A DNA stretch of 64,000 nt from G963691885 sp963691885 (GTDB lineage Bacteria; Pseudomonadota; Alphaproteobacteria; UBA8366; Aestuariispiraceae), in contig OY829843.1 of NCBI GenBank assembly GCA_963691885.1, positions 682,001 to 746,000 of the forward strand, given 5' to 3'. Positions 19,701 through 27,674 of this stretch are shown piece after piece. Numbering within the stretch: the first letter of the stretch is position 1; every line of letters begins with the position of its first letter. The notes under the pieces are model-generated. The model ran no database searches. It was given only the letters and a program-made list of their open reading frames with translations, and was not told the DNA's origin. The translations under genes were made by a program, and so were the position numbers.

Positions 19701-22700
19701 ACTGATCCCCGTCGCTGTCTTCCAGCGTGTAGGTGAAGGCCTCGGTAACCGCACCTTCGGTGTTATCGACAGAGGCATTCGGGGTGAAGCTGTAGGTGCC
19801 ATCAGCAGCGACACTCAGTGTACCAAACTGCGTGGTCACAGCTGCACCACCCGGTGTCGCGGTCTGACTGTCGCCATTCGCATCGGTATAGGTGAAGCTG
19901 GCGATCTCGCCGCCATCGGCACCCAGTGTGTCATTGTCGATCAGGTTGCCGGTGACAGCCTCACCACCTTCCGTGGTCGAGCCACTGTCATCAACGGCTA
20001 CAAAGACCGTGTCGCCGATTTCAATGGAGACAGTCGCCGTGGACTGATCCCCATCACTGTCTTCCAGCGTGTAGGTGAAGGCCTCGGTGACCGCACCTTC
20101 GGTGTTATCAACCGATGCATTCGGGGTGAAGCTGTAGGTACCATCAGCAGCGACGCTCAATGTACCGAACTGGGTTGTGACCGCTGCACCGCCTGGTGTC
20201 GCGGTCTGGCTGTCGCCATTGGCGTCTGAATAAGTAAAGCTGGCGATCTCGCCGCCATCAGCGCCCAGCGTGTCATTGTCGATCAGGTTGCCGGTGACCG
20301 CCTCGCCACCTTCTGTAGTCGAACCGCTATCTGCGACGGCCGTTGCAGCATCGTCTGCAATGGCGACCGAGATTTCCGGTGAAGCCGTTGTTCCATCACC
20401 GTCAGTCACGGTGAGCGTAATGGGCAGATCGATGGCACCATCGCCCGCAGGATGATCAAGGTTTCCGTCCAGTGTGACCGAATAGGACCATTCCGCATTG
20501 CCGGAACCATCCGGCGCGCTGACCTCTGCCAGAGCAATCGTGACGATCGTATCGTCACCCGCGGAGCCAACCAGAGTCAGACCGTCTTCAGACAAGGCAA
20601 AGGTAACCGGCACAGACTCTGACGACAGGTTCAACGCAGTCAGGCCTGTGGCTGCATCTTCTGCAAAGACAACCGGGTCTTCATCAGCGGCGCCATCGGG
20701 ACCAAATGCAATTTCCACGCTCTGGGATTGAGTAACACTGTCGCTGCGATCGCTTCCTGTTTCGGTGTCAGTATCCAGGTCATCTTCGCTGACCGTGAGG
20801 GTACCCTCTGTCGCCAGTGGATCGTCACCAAAGCTGACCGAAGGACCGGTACCATCGGTAATGGTGATGCCCTGCGTTGCTGTAGACAGATCACCATCGC
20901 CATCGCGCAATGTGTAGGTGAAGCCGTCCGAAACAGGTGCATCATTATTATCAGCCGCAGAGTTGGAGGCATAGCTCCAGGTCCCGTTGGCATTGACAAC
21001 AAGCGTGCCGTGCAAGGTGGAAACAGTCTCACCGGCCTCAGCAACCTGAGCATTCCCATCTGCATCGGTATACACAAATTCGACGATCTCGCCGCCATCA
21101 GACCCGGTGACATCATTTGCAAGCAACCCGCTGGCAGGATCGCTTTCACCAGCATTGCCAGTGGCTTCTGTAACTGTCACAACCTCATCATCAACCGCGG
21201 TCGGAACATCATCGACAATGGCGACCGAGAAGCTGGCATTTACAACAGCACCAACACCGTCCTCTGCCGCGATTTCAAGCGGAAGGGATACAGTGTTCTC
21301 ACCATCCTGATCTGCGTGATCAATGCTGCCTTGGAGGGACACGGAATAGCTGTAGCTCGTTTCATCACCAACTGTCGTCGAACTGATGCTGGCTGTAACA
21401 ATGGCATCTTCACCAACGGAACCGACGAGATCGCCATTCTCATCAATTGCAAAGGTGATGGCACTGCCACCAGAGGTCAGACCCGCCGCGTTCAGCGCGT
21501 CTACACCCGCCGAGGTAAAGGTGATGGCCGGATCACTGCCGGGCCCGGCGGCACCAAAGTCCACATCGATCGATTGCGTCAGGGTTGTGCTTTCCGGTGT
21601 CTCATCCGAGCCAGCCGGTGTACCTGCCAGGTCGTCTTCATCGAGAGAGCCACCTTCTGCATCGACCGTCATCAGTGTGGGGCCGTCCAGGGTTACGGTC
21701 TCCCAATCCTGAACGGTCAGGCCGAGGGCTTCAAATGTGCGTGTTTCACCGGAATCGGTCGACGCATCGGCATTGGCTGCGATGAACTCCGAAATTTCGA
21801 TCAGCTCTGCCCGGATCTCAGGGTTTTCCAGATCGCTGGCGGTGTAGCGGATGACCAGAGCATCCGTGCCTTCACCACCGTCATAGAATTCACCTGCACC
21901 ACCTTCACCAACCGTGAAGATACCCGTGTCATCGCCGCCTTCCGCATCAACCGTATCAATGCCGGCACCGCCATCGACCGTGTCGGACCCGGCCTCTGTC
22001 GCGGCACTTGCCGGATCGATGGAAATCACCTGACCAACAGCATCAGAAACATCTTCATCGCCGGTTTCTGTATCGCGATCAATCGCGGTCGAAGAAACAG
22101 CGAGATCGAAGGCAGGGGTATCATCATCAACTGTAAGGGTCAGACCCGCCAACTCATCCGGGCTAAGGAAGATTGTACCGTCGGAGATTTCCAGAACATC
22201 GCCTGCATCATTGGAAAGCGTCGCATCCTCAGGCATGCCGGAGAGGAAAACAGAAAGCGTTTCGGAACCATCGTCATCCAACAGTTCGGTGTCGATCGTC
22301 AGCGCGAAAGAGACTGTCCCGTCGAAACTGTCGGCCAGAATCGTATCGGCCCCAGCGCCACCTGTTACGGTGTCATCGCCACCGCCAGTCATCAGGACTT
22401 CACCATCGTCACTGGCCGTGACGGTGTCATCTGTGCCGGGATCGCTGTTTACGCCAGCATCAGCACTGGCCGTCAGGACAGGTTCGTCGGCAATCGCCGT
22501 GATAACCGCTTCGCCAGAGGCGGAAATTTCCTGAACCGAGCCACCGATCGAATCGACAACCCGTGCCGTCAAACTCAGCTGATCCGTCACATCGGTATGG
22601 GTCGCACCCTGATACTGGACAGAATCCAGATCATCAGCGGCGATAGTGACGCTGCCATCCACAATCGCCACAGAGATACCATTGACCAGGATTGATGCAC

Positions 22701-25167
22701 CTGCATCGATGCCTGAGATCGTGACCGATTCCACAGAAAGTGTATCCTGTTCCGCCGGCAGGCTGGCGGTAATCGATAGATCAAACGCGGTGTCTTCGCC
22801 ACCGGTCCCTTCCAGCGACAGGGTCAGGTCCGCTTCCGGTACCGGGCGAACCACCGTAATGCCCTGTTCCGCGCTTACAACCGCGACATCGCCATCACCA
22901 TCGGTCAGCGCATAGGTAAATCCGTCGGCCGCTGTTGCCGCATCCAGATCTTCCAGTTTTGTTGTGTCAGCAGTGTAAGACCAGGAACCATCAGAGCCCA
23001 CGGTCAATTCCCCAAACTGGGTGGTAACCGTGATCGTGCCATCCGTCAGGGCAGAGGTCTGCTCATCACCTGCAGCATCGGTGTAGGTTATGGAGGTGAT
23101 TTCCGCACCATCCGCTCCAATCGTGTCATTTGCCAACAGGTTATCGGCGCCATTCGCACTGCCAATTGTTCCTGTATCGACCGCAACAGATTGGGTTTCT
23201 TCGTCAACGGCAACCGGAACATCGTCGGTAACAGTGACCGAGAATTCCTGGGTGACAGAGATGCCATCAAAATCGGCTGCATCCTGGTCAAAATCCGCAA
23301 CACTGGCGATGACATCCGCGCTCGGCACACCGGTCAAAGTAAAACCAAGATTGGTGACGTTGTTACCATCCCCTGTCGCGTGATCCAGGGGACCAGCCAG
23401 CGTGAAGGAGAATGTGCCATCCGCATTGGCGGTCACTGTGAAGACAGTTTCACCATCCGCAACAGCGGTCAGCGTGTCCGTTTCACCGTCAAATGGCAGA
23501 TAGGTAACCGCAGCCCCATCGGACGTAAGACCGGTTGGCCCGGAAATCTCCAGATCGAAATCACCATATTGCAACGCGGTCGGCGCGCCTGGCGCAGCAC
23601 CATCCGCCCCGTAATCGATTGTAACAAGGTCCTGACCGGCCAGACCAAGAGAGCCGGTGGTTGTGATATCCGCAGGATCGGGATCGGAACCCTGTGTCAG
23701 GCCGGATTCCTGGACAGATCCCGTATCGGCAACAAGAGCAGGACCAAAAGCCGTCAGGGACGGCATATCATCAACAACCTCAATGGACAGCGTTCCAGTC
23801 GATGTACTGCCATCACCATCCGTTGCCCGCACGGTAAGAGGCAGCGTCATGGCGTTGGCATCTTCGCCATCCGGATGATCCATATTGCTGTGCAGCTCTA
23901 CAGTGTAGGAGTAATCGTCGCCATCTTGAGACAGGCTGATGTTCAAGACGGGTTCACCATCAGCACTGCCCGTAACGCTCATACCATCTTCGCTAAGCGT
24001 GAAGATGACAGGCTCACCTTCCACCGTCATACCGAGTGCGTTGAGGTCAGTCGCCGTCGTCTCAACAAAGACAAGCGCGTCGGTTTCAGCGGCACCATCA
24101 TCACCAAAATCAACGTTCAGCGCGCCAGCTTCTTCCAGGAATGTGGGCGGCGGCGGGATTTCGGCCAGATCTTCAAGGGATGCCCAGACGGATTCATCAA
24201 AACTCAGCGAAATTGGACCGATAGAACCGGGTGCGGTGTCCGGATCCGGCTCTGTTTCTGGCACAGGCGGGGGCGGCGGCGGGGGATCTTCCGGGCCACC
24301 GGGTGTCGTGGCCGCCGCAATTACCGGCGGATCATCGTCGTCTCCGCCGCCGGCACCATCACCACCTGTGAAAGTCGGTATGGATGGAAACCCAACCTCA
24401 CCAAACTCATCCGTGCCATCGCCGTAGTTTGTGACGGGGGCAAGCGGCACCTGATCGCCAGCGGCTGTCGCCAGATCATTCAGCGTGTCTGCGATTGCAT
24501 CGATATCGCCGGCATTTTCCAGCAATTCCCGCGACCCCATGATCGTTTGATCCGGAAACTGGAAGTCTGGCGGGTTATCGCCCAGCGCCAGGCCAACAAG
24601 TGTGCCGAACACAACCTGGGCGCCATCAGGGAAAATAAAGATAATGTCGGTCGCGGTCCGCAGGACCTCCACATCATCGATTGAAAAACCGAGAACAACA
24701 GTCTGGCCGGGCTGGACCGTGTAGGTAACCGTGTCGCCCGGTTGTGGCTGCGGCACCTCCAGGGCAGTCCCGTCAAAAGCCGAGCTGTTTTCAGGCTTTG
24801 AGAGGTCCGATTCAGCGAGTTGCTGGTCGCGGAAGGGTGCCAGTACAGATTCCGGCTGCAACAACAGAGGAGGATTGTCTTCGAACGCGGCGCCCGGAGG
24901 AGCAAGAAGTTCGATCGTACCGCCACTGTCCAGCAGAACGGTGATACGGTCCGCGTTGGTCACAACAACAGACGCATCAATGCCAAATTCCGGTTTCAGC
25001 GCCGTCCCCGGATCGATTGTCAGGCGCAGGACTTCGCCTGGTCCCGGATCGGTCAGGACAGTGGCAGTGGCAGTGGCGGCGATCTCATACTGGTCAGAAA
25101 TAAAATCAAACGCGTCATCCGCGCCGTTATTCAGGCCAACTTCTTCTACAGAACCTTCAACTGCCAT
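13759..25167 (-). CDS. Giant type I-secreted RTX/VCBS-repeat adhesin (LapA/BapA-like), 3,802 aa
   Basis: N-terminal 250 residues: a LapA-like retention region with an ATAAG tetrad (TAAG at residues 234-237, DNA 24457-24468) matching the LapG protease motif, then a Gly/Asp/Pro-rich linker. Residues about 300-3200: dozens of beta-sandwich (VCBS/cadherin-like, DUF5801-like) repeats, among them six near-identical 114-residue units (18298-20349). Interspersed are Ca-binding RTX nonapeptide blocks (for example LIGGAGDDQIFGEAGDDTL) near 22.4, 17.4, 17.0, 16.4, 15.2 and 14.8 kb. C-terminal part: a DUF4114-like domain (FEDLYNGGDNDFNDAIFHID), an EF-hand loop (DDNNDGTLSVNE) and an unprocessed C-terminal type I secretion signal. 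There is no Sec signal. Expected role: surface attachment and biofilm formation. The ATG at 25167 has a GAGAG site 8 nt upstream. Confidence 0.93.
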   Translation of the reverse strand: MAVEGSVEEVGLNNGADDAFDFISDQYEIAATATATVLTDPGPGEVLRLTIDPGTALKPEFGIDASVVVTNADRITVLLDSGGTIELLAPPGAAFEDNPPLLLQPESVLAPFRDQQLAESDLSKPENSSAFDGTALEVPQPQPGDTVTYTVQPGQTVVLGFSIDDVEVLRTATDIIFIFPDGAQVVFGTLVGLALGDNPPDFQFPDQTIMGSRELLENAGDIDAIADTLNDLATAAGDQVPLAPVTNYGDGTDEFGEVGFPSIPTFTGGDGAGGGDDDDPPVIAAATTPGGPEDPPPPPPPVPETEPDPDTAPGSIGPISLSFDESVWASLEDLAEIPPPPTFLEEAGALNVDFGDDGAAETDALVFVETTATDLNALGMTVEGEPVIFTLSEDGMSVTGSADGEPVLNISLSQDGDDYSYTVELHSNMDHPDGEDANAMTLPLTVRATDGDGSTSTGTLSIEVVDDMPSLTAFGPALVADTGSVQESGLTQGSDPDPADITTTGSLGLAGQDLVTIDYGADGAAPGAPTALQYGDFDLEISGPTGLTSDGAAVTYLPFDGETDTLTAVADGETVFTVTANADGTFSFTLAGPLDHATGDGNNVTNLGFTLTGVPSADVIASVADFDQDAADFDGISVTQEFSVTVTDDVPVAVDEETQSVAVDTGTIGSANGADNLLANDTIGADGAEITSITYTDAAGDEQTSALTDGTITVTTQFGELTVGSDGSWSYTADTTKLEDLDAATAADGFTYALTDGDGDVAVVSAEQGITVVRPVPEADLTLSLEGTGGEDTAFDLSITASLPAEQDTLSVESVTISGIDAGASILVNGISVAIVDGSVTIAADDLDSVQYQGATHTDVTDQLSLTARVVDSIGGSVQEISASGEAVITAIADEPVLTASADAGVNSDPGTDDTVTASDDGEVLMTGGGDDTVTGGAGADTILADSFDGTVSFALTIDTELLDDDGSETLSVFLSGMPEDATLSNDAGDVLEISDGTIFLSPDELAGLTLTVDDDTPAFDLAVSSTAIDRDTETGDEDVSDAVGQVISIDPASAATEAGSDTVDGGAGIDTVDAEGGDDTGIFTVGEGGAGEFYDGGEGTDALVIRYTASDLENPEIRAELIEISEFIAANADASTDSGETRTFEALGLTVQDWETVTLDGPTLMTVDAEGGSLDEDDLAGTPAGSDETPESTTLTQSIDVDFGAAGPGSDPAITFTSAGVDALNAAGLTSGGSAITFAIDENGDLVGSVGEDAIVTASISSTTVGDETSYSYSVSLQGSIDHADQDGENTVSLPLEIAAEDGVGAVVNASFSVAIVDDVPTAVDDEVVTVTEATGNAGESDPASGLLANDVTGSDGGEIVEFVYTDADGNAQVAEAGETVSTLHGTLVVNANGTWSYASNSAADNNDAPVSDGFTYTLRDGDGDLSTATQGITITDGTGPSVSFGDDPLATEGTLTVSEDDLDTDTETGSDRSDSVTQSQSVEIAFGPDGAADEDPVVFAEDAATGLTALNLSSESVPVTFALSEDGLTLVGSAGDDTIVTIALAEVSAPDGSGNAEWSYSVTLDGNLDHPAGDGAIDLPITLTVTDGDGTTASPEISVAIADDAATAVADSGSTTEGGEAVTGNLIDNDTLGADGGEIASFTYSDANGDSQTATPGGAAVTTQFGTLSVAADGTYSFTPNASVDNTEGAVTEAFTYTLEDSDGDQSTATVSIEIGDTVFVAVDDSGSTTEGGEAVTGNLIDNDTLGADGGEIASFTYTDANGDSQTATPGGAAVTTQFGTLSVAADGTYSFTPNASVDNTEGAVTEAFTYTLEDSDGDQSTATVSIEIGDTVSVAVDDSGSTTEGGDAVTGNLIDNDTLGADGGEIASFTYTDANGDSQTAIPGGAAVTTQFGTLSVAADGTYSFTPNASVDNTEGAVTEAFTYTLEDSDGDQSTATVSIEIGDTVSVAVDDSGSTTEGGEAVTGNLIDNDTLGADGGEIASFTYTDPNGDSQTATPGGAAVTTQFGTLSVAADGSYSFTPNASVDNTEGAVTEAFTYTLEDSDGDTSTAIVSIEIGDTVSVAVDDIGSTTEGGEAVTGNLIDNDTLGADGGEIASFTYTDANGDSQTATPGGAAVTTQFGTLSVAADGSYSFTPNTSVDNTEGAVTEAFTYTLEDSDGDQSTATVSIEIGDTVSVAVDDSGSTTEGGEAVTGNLIDNDTLGADGGEIASFTYTDPNGDSQTATPGGAAVTTQFGTLSVAADGSYSFTPNTSVDNTEGAVTEAFTYTLEDSDGDQSTATVSIEIGDTGPAAVDEVDLVLAEGSYTVGTDEGNANLLDNDTIGADVEGAGIVGFTFTDADGTETAGTIGSPLTTDRGVLTVNADGSWSFEADTDNLQGLDGATDVSFTYILEDGDGSQSSAEQVLTLTPPLVPGATVALSREGNENERIDLNIAVTLSSDSPFVVLDGVTLTGIPNDASLFDGDGNPITVTGGSVELTPSQLEGLQIQAGTHSGDDISTIVATAHVTNTESDVTSDTSAGGTVIVHAVADAPVVTVDDAVTLTGDPGTDDVLIGDDTANTLIGGGGDDTITGAAGDDMLVGDTYAGNEIAPLVIDVALVDQDTSETLNDVSLSGIPSGATLLLQGGGEITVGEDPVIMAVSDLPGLQVSVPTGTEAFQVTVSATTTDLDPDSGDSDVSTPTLAVIDVTPAAPVADGNDTIAGGEGDDTILGNGGDDILYGGTGEEVVESFSGQIDHTNFADTGSGFTVTARQIDADGNLTAASVDNVSTGNSRGGRAIGVKGSPESGIAGQLGYDPTEDMSEELIVDFDNPVSSISFDVSNLYRSEGQGGEQGTYTIYSNGEVIGQADFQAASGNQTSVTVEIPEGQTVDQIVFSATPYGGSQSTTNDSSDYWITNIDFAYTAPADIQDDDILIGGAGDDQIFGEAGDDTLEGGADDDILDGGTGIDSVSGGTGTDAGVFTVGQGGEGERYDGGIGEDTLIVRYSAADLEDPAIVADLRDLQNFIAENADSTTDDGAEQYFAALGLSVQDWESVTLEGPDLPPEDPIAIDDGLDGVLEGGNTITGAVLENDQAPESATGLELTAFTYTDPSGNLQNGTIGSPVTTQFGTLTVQSDGTYEFTSNDSVDHSSGEEISEDFTYTVETPEGGSAQASATITILDSDPTVTVSGEDTSGSEDTAIPVDLSVALTSEGPDDISVTVSGLPTGAILSAGAPGPVDGTWLLAGSDLEGLTLTPTANFSGEIDLSVSAESTDRDGDETSDTASVTVFVAPVADTIALTVDASVIDSGLGGDDVLTGTDDANEILGGAGSDEILGLNGDDLLYGDLGQGTVTAALAISAASVDTDGSETFSFDISGIPTSATVTNAAGDVFTGTEITVSAAQLEGLQITVPEGTASFDLGVTARSLDTDPDRQETDSAIANQTLAVSLPAVSSTYNDVIDGAAGDDEILGNQGDDIIEGGTGRDWIIGGTDSGSLTVTGSLDVTLTGSNAGYKNSFGYFIKGEDGSPETGEVVWANIKATAKGSVHSILLDENSVDDVGFFLIPNGSRANGDLEDGTFVTFAQDENGKWVAEADGEVLDGVRNAKAFFSGDETYNPDLLDHTQETNFTQDADGTDSYDLGFEDLYNGGDNDFNDAIFHIDHKITVGGFDEGDQLWGGVEGGTGDGEKDVFLFNRGDGVDTINDFEVGIDQLVISGYGRNEVSLLSDGDDTVLRLGESDAIKLVGVSVDELGGAGFGTEVDADDNNDGTLSVNELISLKDDLFDEEDGGSTPTAQEEAVVFVAPIEPGVIDGGNDQGNSGV
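18298..20349 (-). repeat. Six tandem 342-bp repeats inside the adhesin gene
   Basis: Six consecutive units of exactly 342 bp (114 codons each) encode VAVDDSGSTTEGGEAVTGNL-type modules. The same landmark (cattcg..tc.gtatagg) recurs at 18508, 18850, 19192, 19534, 19876 and 20218. Units differ from one another by scattered, mostly synonymous changes, with a few amino-acid variants (TDANGD/TDPNGD, NASVD/NTSVD, DQSTA/DTSTA). Such similarity implies recent duplication or gene conversion. The number of units is likely to vary between strains and to be collapsed in short-read assemblies. Confidence 0.95.
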
Positions 25168-25442
25168 ATCACTTACTCTCGTTAAGGCCCGGTTCGAACA
25201 AGACGGAATCCGGGCGCACTGCGCTGTTACTTTATTTGTTGCTTATATATGGGGTTTTAAAGAGATCTATCATAAATTTTAAATTTAATTTATCTTTAAT
25301 TTTATATAATTTTTATGTAATTTCCTATTAAACAATTGAATTAAATAAGTTTCACTGAATGAGCGGGCCAAATCGGGTTGGGAAAATAGTCTGGCGCCTT
25401 TAACAGAATACCGCGCCGCAACACCTAACGGGTCGAAATGAC
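25168..25442. promoter_or_regulatory. AT-rich intergenic region, probable adhesin promoter
   Basis: 275 bp between the TolC-like gene's stop and the adhesin start. The segment 25230-25360 is strikingly AT-rich, with long runs of A and T, against GC-rich coding DNA on both sides. Read on the minus strand it contains several TATAAT-like boxes (TATATAA, TTATATAA) and ends in a GAGAG ribosome-binding site 8 nt before the adhesin ATG. AT tracts of this sort are typical of strong promoters bound by nucleoid proteins. I cannot fix a single promoter by eye. Confidence 0.5.
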
Positions 25443-27674
25443 CTAGTCGATGGTGAAGTGCACACCACCTTCGGACGGTGGTGTTGTCGCGACCGGCGTT
25501 GGCTCGTCTTCACCGGCCGTCTGGTAGATATCTGTGTCAGGAATCGGGGTGATGAGGTCCGTAGGCGGGGGCGCATCCGGCGCAATGGTCGTACCACCAA
25601 TAGACCCGCCCCAAGGCAATTCAGGCAGCAAGGACGGGGCCGCCAGTTCAACAGGGTCAGGTTGCAGGATTTCTGGCGTTGGTAGCCCCAAATCAATATC
25701 CGGCCGCTCGTTCTGAGCCGGCAGTCGCTTCAGCCGTGAAATGTTGAAAATCGGGTCCTCAATTCTGATACCCTCCAAAAGGTCCGGCACATCCGTGTCA
25801 AGAGACCCTGCATCCAGCGGATCACGTTGGGGCGACAATGTATCCAATGCGTCACCCGCTCCATCACTTATATCCGGTGTCAGGCTTTGAGGACCATTCA
25901 CGTCTGTATCGGGTAAGGTCGGCTCTGAAATGTCGGCATCCGGCGTGACAGTCGGGTCCAGAACAGCGTTCGGATCCAAAACATCATTCGGGTCCAGGAC
26001 CGCATTTGGATCCAGCACGGCGTTCGGGTCTAGAACAGCATTCGGGTCCAACACAGCGTTCGGGTCTAGCGTCTCGTTTGGATCAAACAATGTGTTTGGA
26101 TCAAAGGTTTCACCGGGGCCCAGAATTGCGTTCGGATCCAAAACAGTTGAGGAAACGAGCGGGGCTGTCGGATCAAGGACAGCGTTCGGATCGGCCAAGG
26201 CCCCAACACCACCGTCCCGGGTCAGGTCCGGGTCAAGGGTCGGTGCCTCCAGATTGCTGGGATCCAGCGCCGCCAGCCGCTCGCCTGCCGGATCAAGCCG
26301 GCGCAATTCCTGATCGACCTCCAGAGGTGTGACGGGATCATGTTCACTCACCGCTTCTTCGATGATCGGTACATCTAGCGTGGACAACATTAGACCAGCA
26401 GTCCCCAGAATACGGAAAACCGCAAAGATCTCCGCAAACTCTGAACTGATCAACGTCCCGCGGGCCAAAAACAACTCGTTCTCGGAATCAAGCAATTCCA
26501 AAAGGCTCCGCCCGCCCAGATCAAACTGCTGGCGGTATGTCTGGCGCACGCGATCATTGGCGTCTACTTCGCGGGTTTGCGCGGAAACACGCTCTTTCGC
26601 ACTGGTCAATGCGTTCCACGAGAGCCGCATCTCTTCTTCAGTCAACCGTACCGCCCGGTTCAGGCGTTGGCGGGATTCCGCGATGCGCGCCCTGGTTTCC
26701 AGTTTCGAATTTTTATCCGCAAACCCCCTGAAGAGGTTATAGGTCATCACTACCTTGGCCGACCCCTCATAGTCCGCGCCAACCGATCCTTCCAGATTGT
26801 CGTCATAACTGCCGCCCAGTTCCAGTTCCACACGCGGCATGAAGGGCGCACTGGCACCGTCATATTCCGCGCGCGCCGTCGCTGTATCCGCCCTGAGGAC
26901 CTTAATTGTCGGGTTGTTCTCAAGCGCGGCATCGATTGCCCGCTCAACACTGCTTGGCAGGGCCCATGTTGGCGGGGCCGGGCGTTCCAGGTCGCTGGGA
27001 GCCTCCCCCACAATACGGGCATAAGTCGCATCCGCATCCCGCAACCTTGTTTGCGCCTCTGTCAGGGTTGCCTCTGCCGCAGCCAATCGGGATTGCGCCT
27101 GTTGAATATCGGCGATAGAGGCAGCGCCCCCGGCGGCCTTCGCCTCAACCAGTTCCAGGGTCTGAAAATGAACATCCACATTTTCTTCTGCCAGATCGGC
27201 AAGTTCGCGTTGCCTTTGCGCCTCGAGATACGCTTCTACAGCATCCAGCGCGACGGTCTCCGCCGTTTCGCGAATCCTGCGTGACGCGGATACAAGGCGC
27301 GATTTCTGACGCTGCAAATCGTAAAAAGTCTCAAACCCGTCAAATAGAAGCTGGGAAATCGTCAGACTCGACTCGAACTCGCCCAGAACAATCGTGTCCC
27401 CTTCGCCTGGATCTTTGGCCCTGTTGCGTGTTGTCCGGGTGCTGTTTGCCGCAACCCCGTTAGAGACCCGCAAATCAACAGAGGGAAGATATCCGGCCTT
27501 GGCCTGCTCGACCTCGTAAAAAATCGCGCGCTGATCCTCGACAACAATGCCCACATCAGGGTTTGTTTGCAGCGCCGCACGCACCGCATCCTGTAGCGCT
27601 GCTGCCTGTGCAAAACTTGAAAAACACAAGATGGAAACGCCGGAAACCAGGGCGCGTTTAAGGGTTCGGCGCAT
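25443..27674 (-). CDS. TolC-family outer-membrane channel with long LDPNAV-repeat C-terminal extension
   Basis: A 743-residue protein. A signal peptide of about 24 residues ends FSSFAQA. Residues about 25-440 form a standard TolC/AggA-type channel with two repeats (LQDAVRAALQTNPDV and VERAIDAALENNPTI each start one) and long alpha-helical barrels; SLLELLDSENELFLAR is typical of the second. Known members stop near residue 450. Here a further 295 or so residues follow, rich in Asp, Pro and Leu and containing a tandem LDPNAV hexapeptide array. The ATG at 27674 gives a normal signal peptide and is preferred over the TTG at 27722, which adds 16 residues. It is the outer-membrane exit for the adhesin encoded downstream (inferred from adjacency and the type I secretion partners). 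Confidence 0.9.
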   Translation of the reverse strand: MRRTLKRALVSGVSILCFSSFAQAAALQDAVRAALQTNPDVGIVVEDQRAIFYEVEQAKAGYLPSVDLRVSNGVAANSTRTTRNRAKDPGEGDTIVLGEFESSLTISQLLFDGFETFYDLQRQKSRLVSASRRIRETAETVALDAVEAYLEAQRQRELADLAEENVDVHFQTLELVEAKAAGGAASIADIQQAQSRLAAAEATLTEAQTRLRDADATYARIVGEAPSDLERPAPPTWALPSSVERAIDAALENNPTIKVLRADTATARAEYDGASAPFMPRVELELGGSYDDNLEGSVGADYEGSAKVVMTYNLFRGFADKNSKLETRARIAESRQRLNRAVRLTEEEMRLSWNALTSAKERVSAQTREVDANDRVRQTYRQQFDLGGRSLLELLDSENELFLARGTLISSEFAEIFAVFRILGTAGLMLSTLDVPIIEEAVSEHDPVTPLEVDQELRRLDPAGERLAALDPSNLEAPTLDPDLTRDGGVGALADPNAVLDPTAPLVSSTVLDPNAILGPGETFDPNTLFDPNETLDPNAVLDPNAVLDPNAVLDPNAVLDPNDVLDPNAVLDPTVTPDADISEPTLPDTDVNGPQSLTPDISDGAGDALDTLSPQRDPLDAGSLDTDVPDLLEGIRIEDPIFNISRLKRLPAQNERPDIDLGLPTPEILQPDPVELAAPSLLPELPWGGSIGGTTIAPDAPPPTDLITPIPDTDIYQTAGEDEPTPVATTPPSEGGVHFTID
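25951..26105 (-). repeat. 18-bp (hexapeptide LDPNAV) tandem repeats in the TolC-like gene
   Basis: About eight consecutive hexads of the form (F/L)DPN-x-x are encoded here, five of them exactly LDPNAV and the rest NT, NE, ND or PT variants; more degenerate copies extend to about 26200. Third codon positions vary freely (Asn as AAC or AAT, Pro as CCG or CCA, Val as GTG, GTT or GTC, Leu as CTG, CTA or TTG), whereas the amino acids are kept. Confidence 0.9.

Noticed and set aside
18298..20349. CRISPR-like regular repeats
   Set aside because: The repeat unit is 342 bp, contiguous and protein-coding in frame, with no unique spacers.
20728..22695. Long open frame (about 655 codons) antisense to the adhesin
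   Set aside because: It mirrors the Asp/Gly/Thr-rich adhesin codons; its Arg/Ile/Cys-heavy sequence shows no domain, and the adhesin frame is continuous on the other strand.
23191..24684. Second long antisense frame (about 497 codons) over the adhesin N-terminal part
   Set aside because: Same cause: low stop-codon frequency opposite Asp/Thr-rich repeats. No ribosome-binding site or protein-like features.
25951..26105. Possible satellite or phase-variable tract (18-bp repeats)
   Set aside because: Repeats are a multiple of three and diverged at silent sites, so slippage would not shift the frame and is not recent; treated as a peptide repeat.
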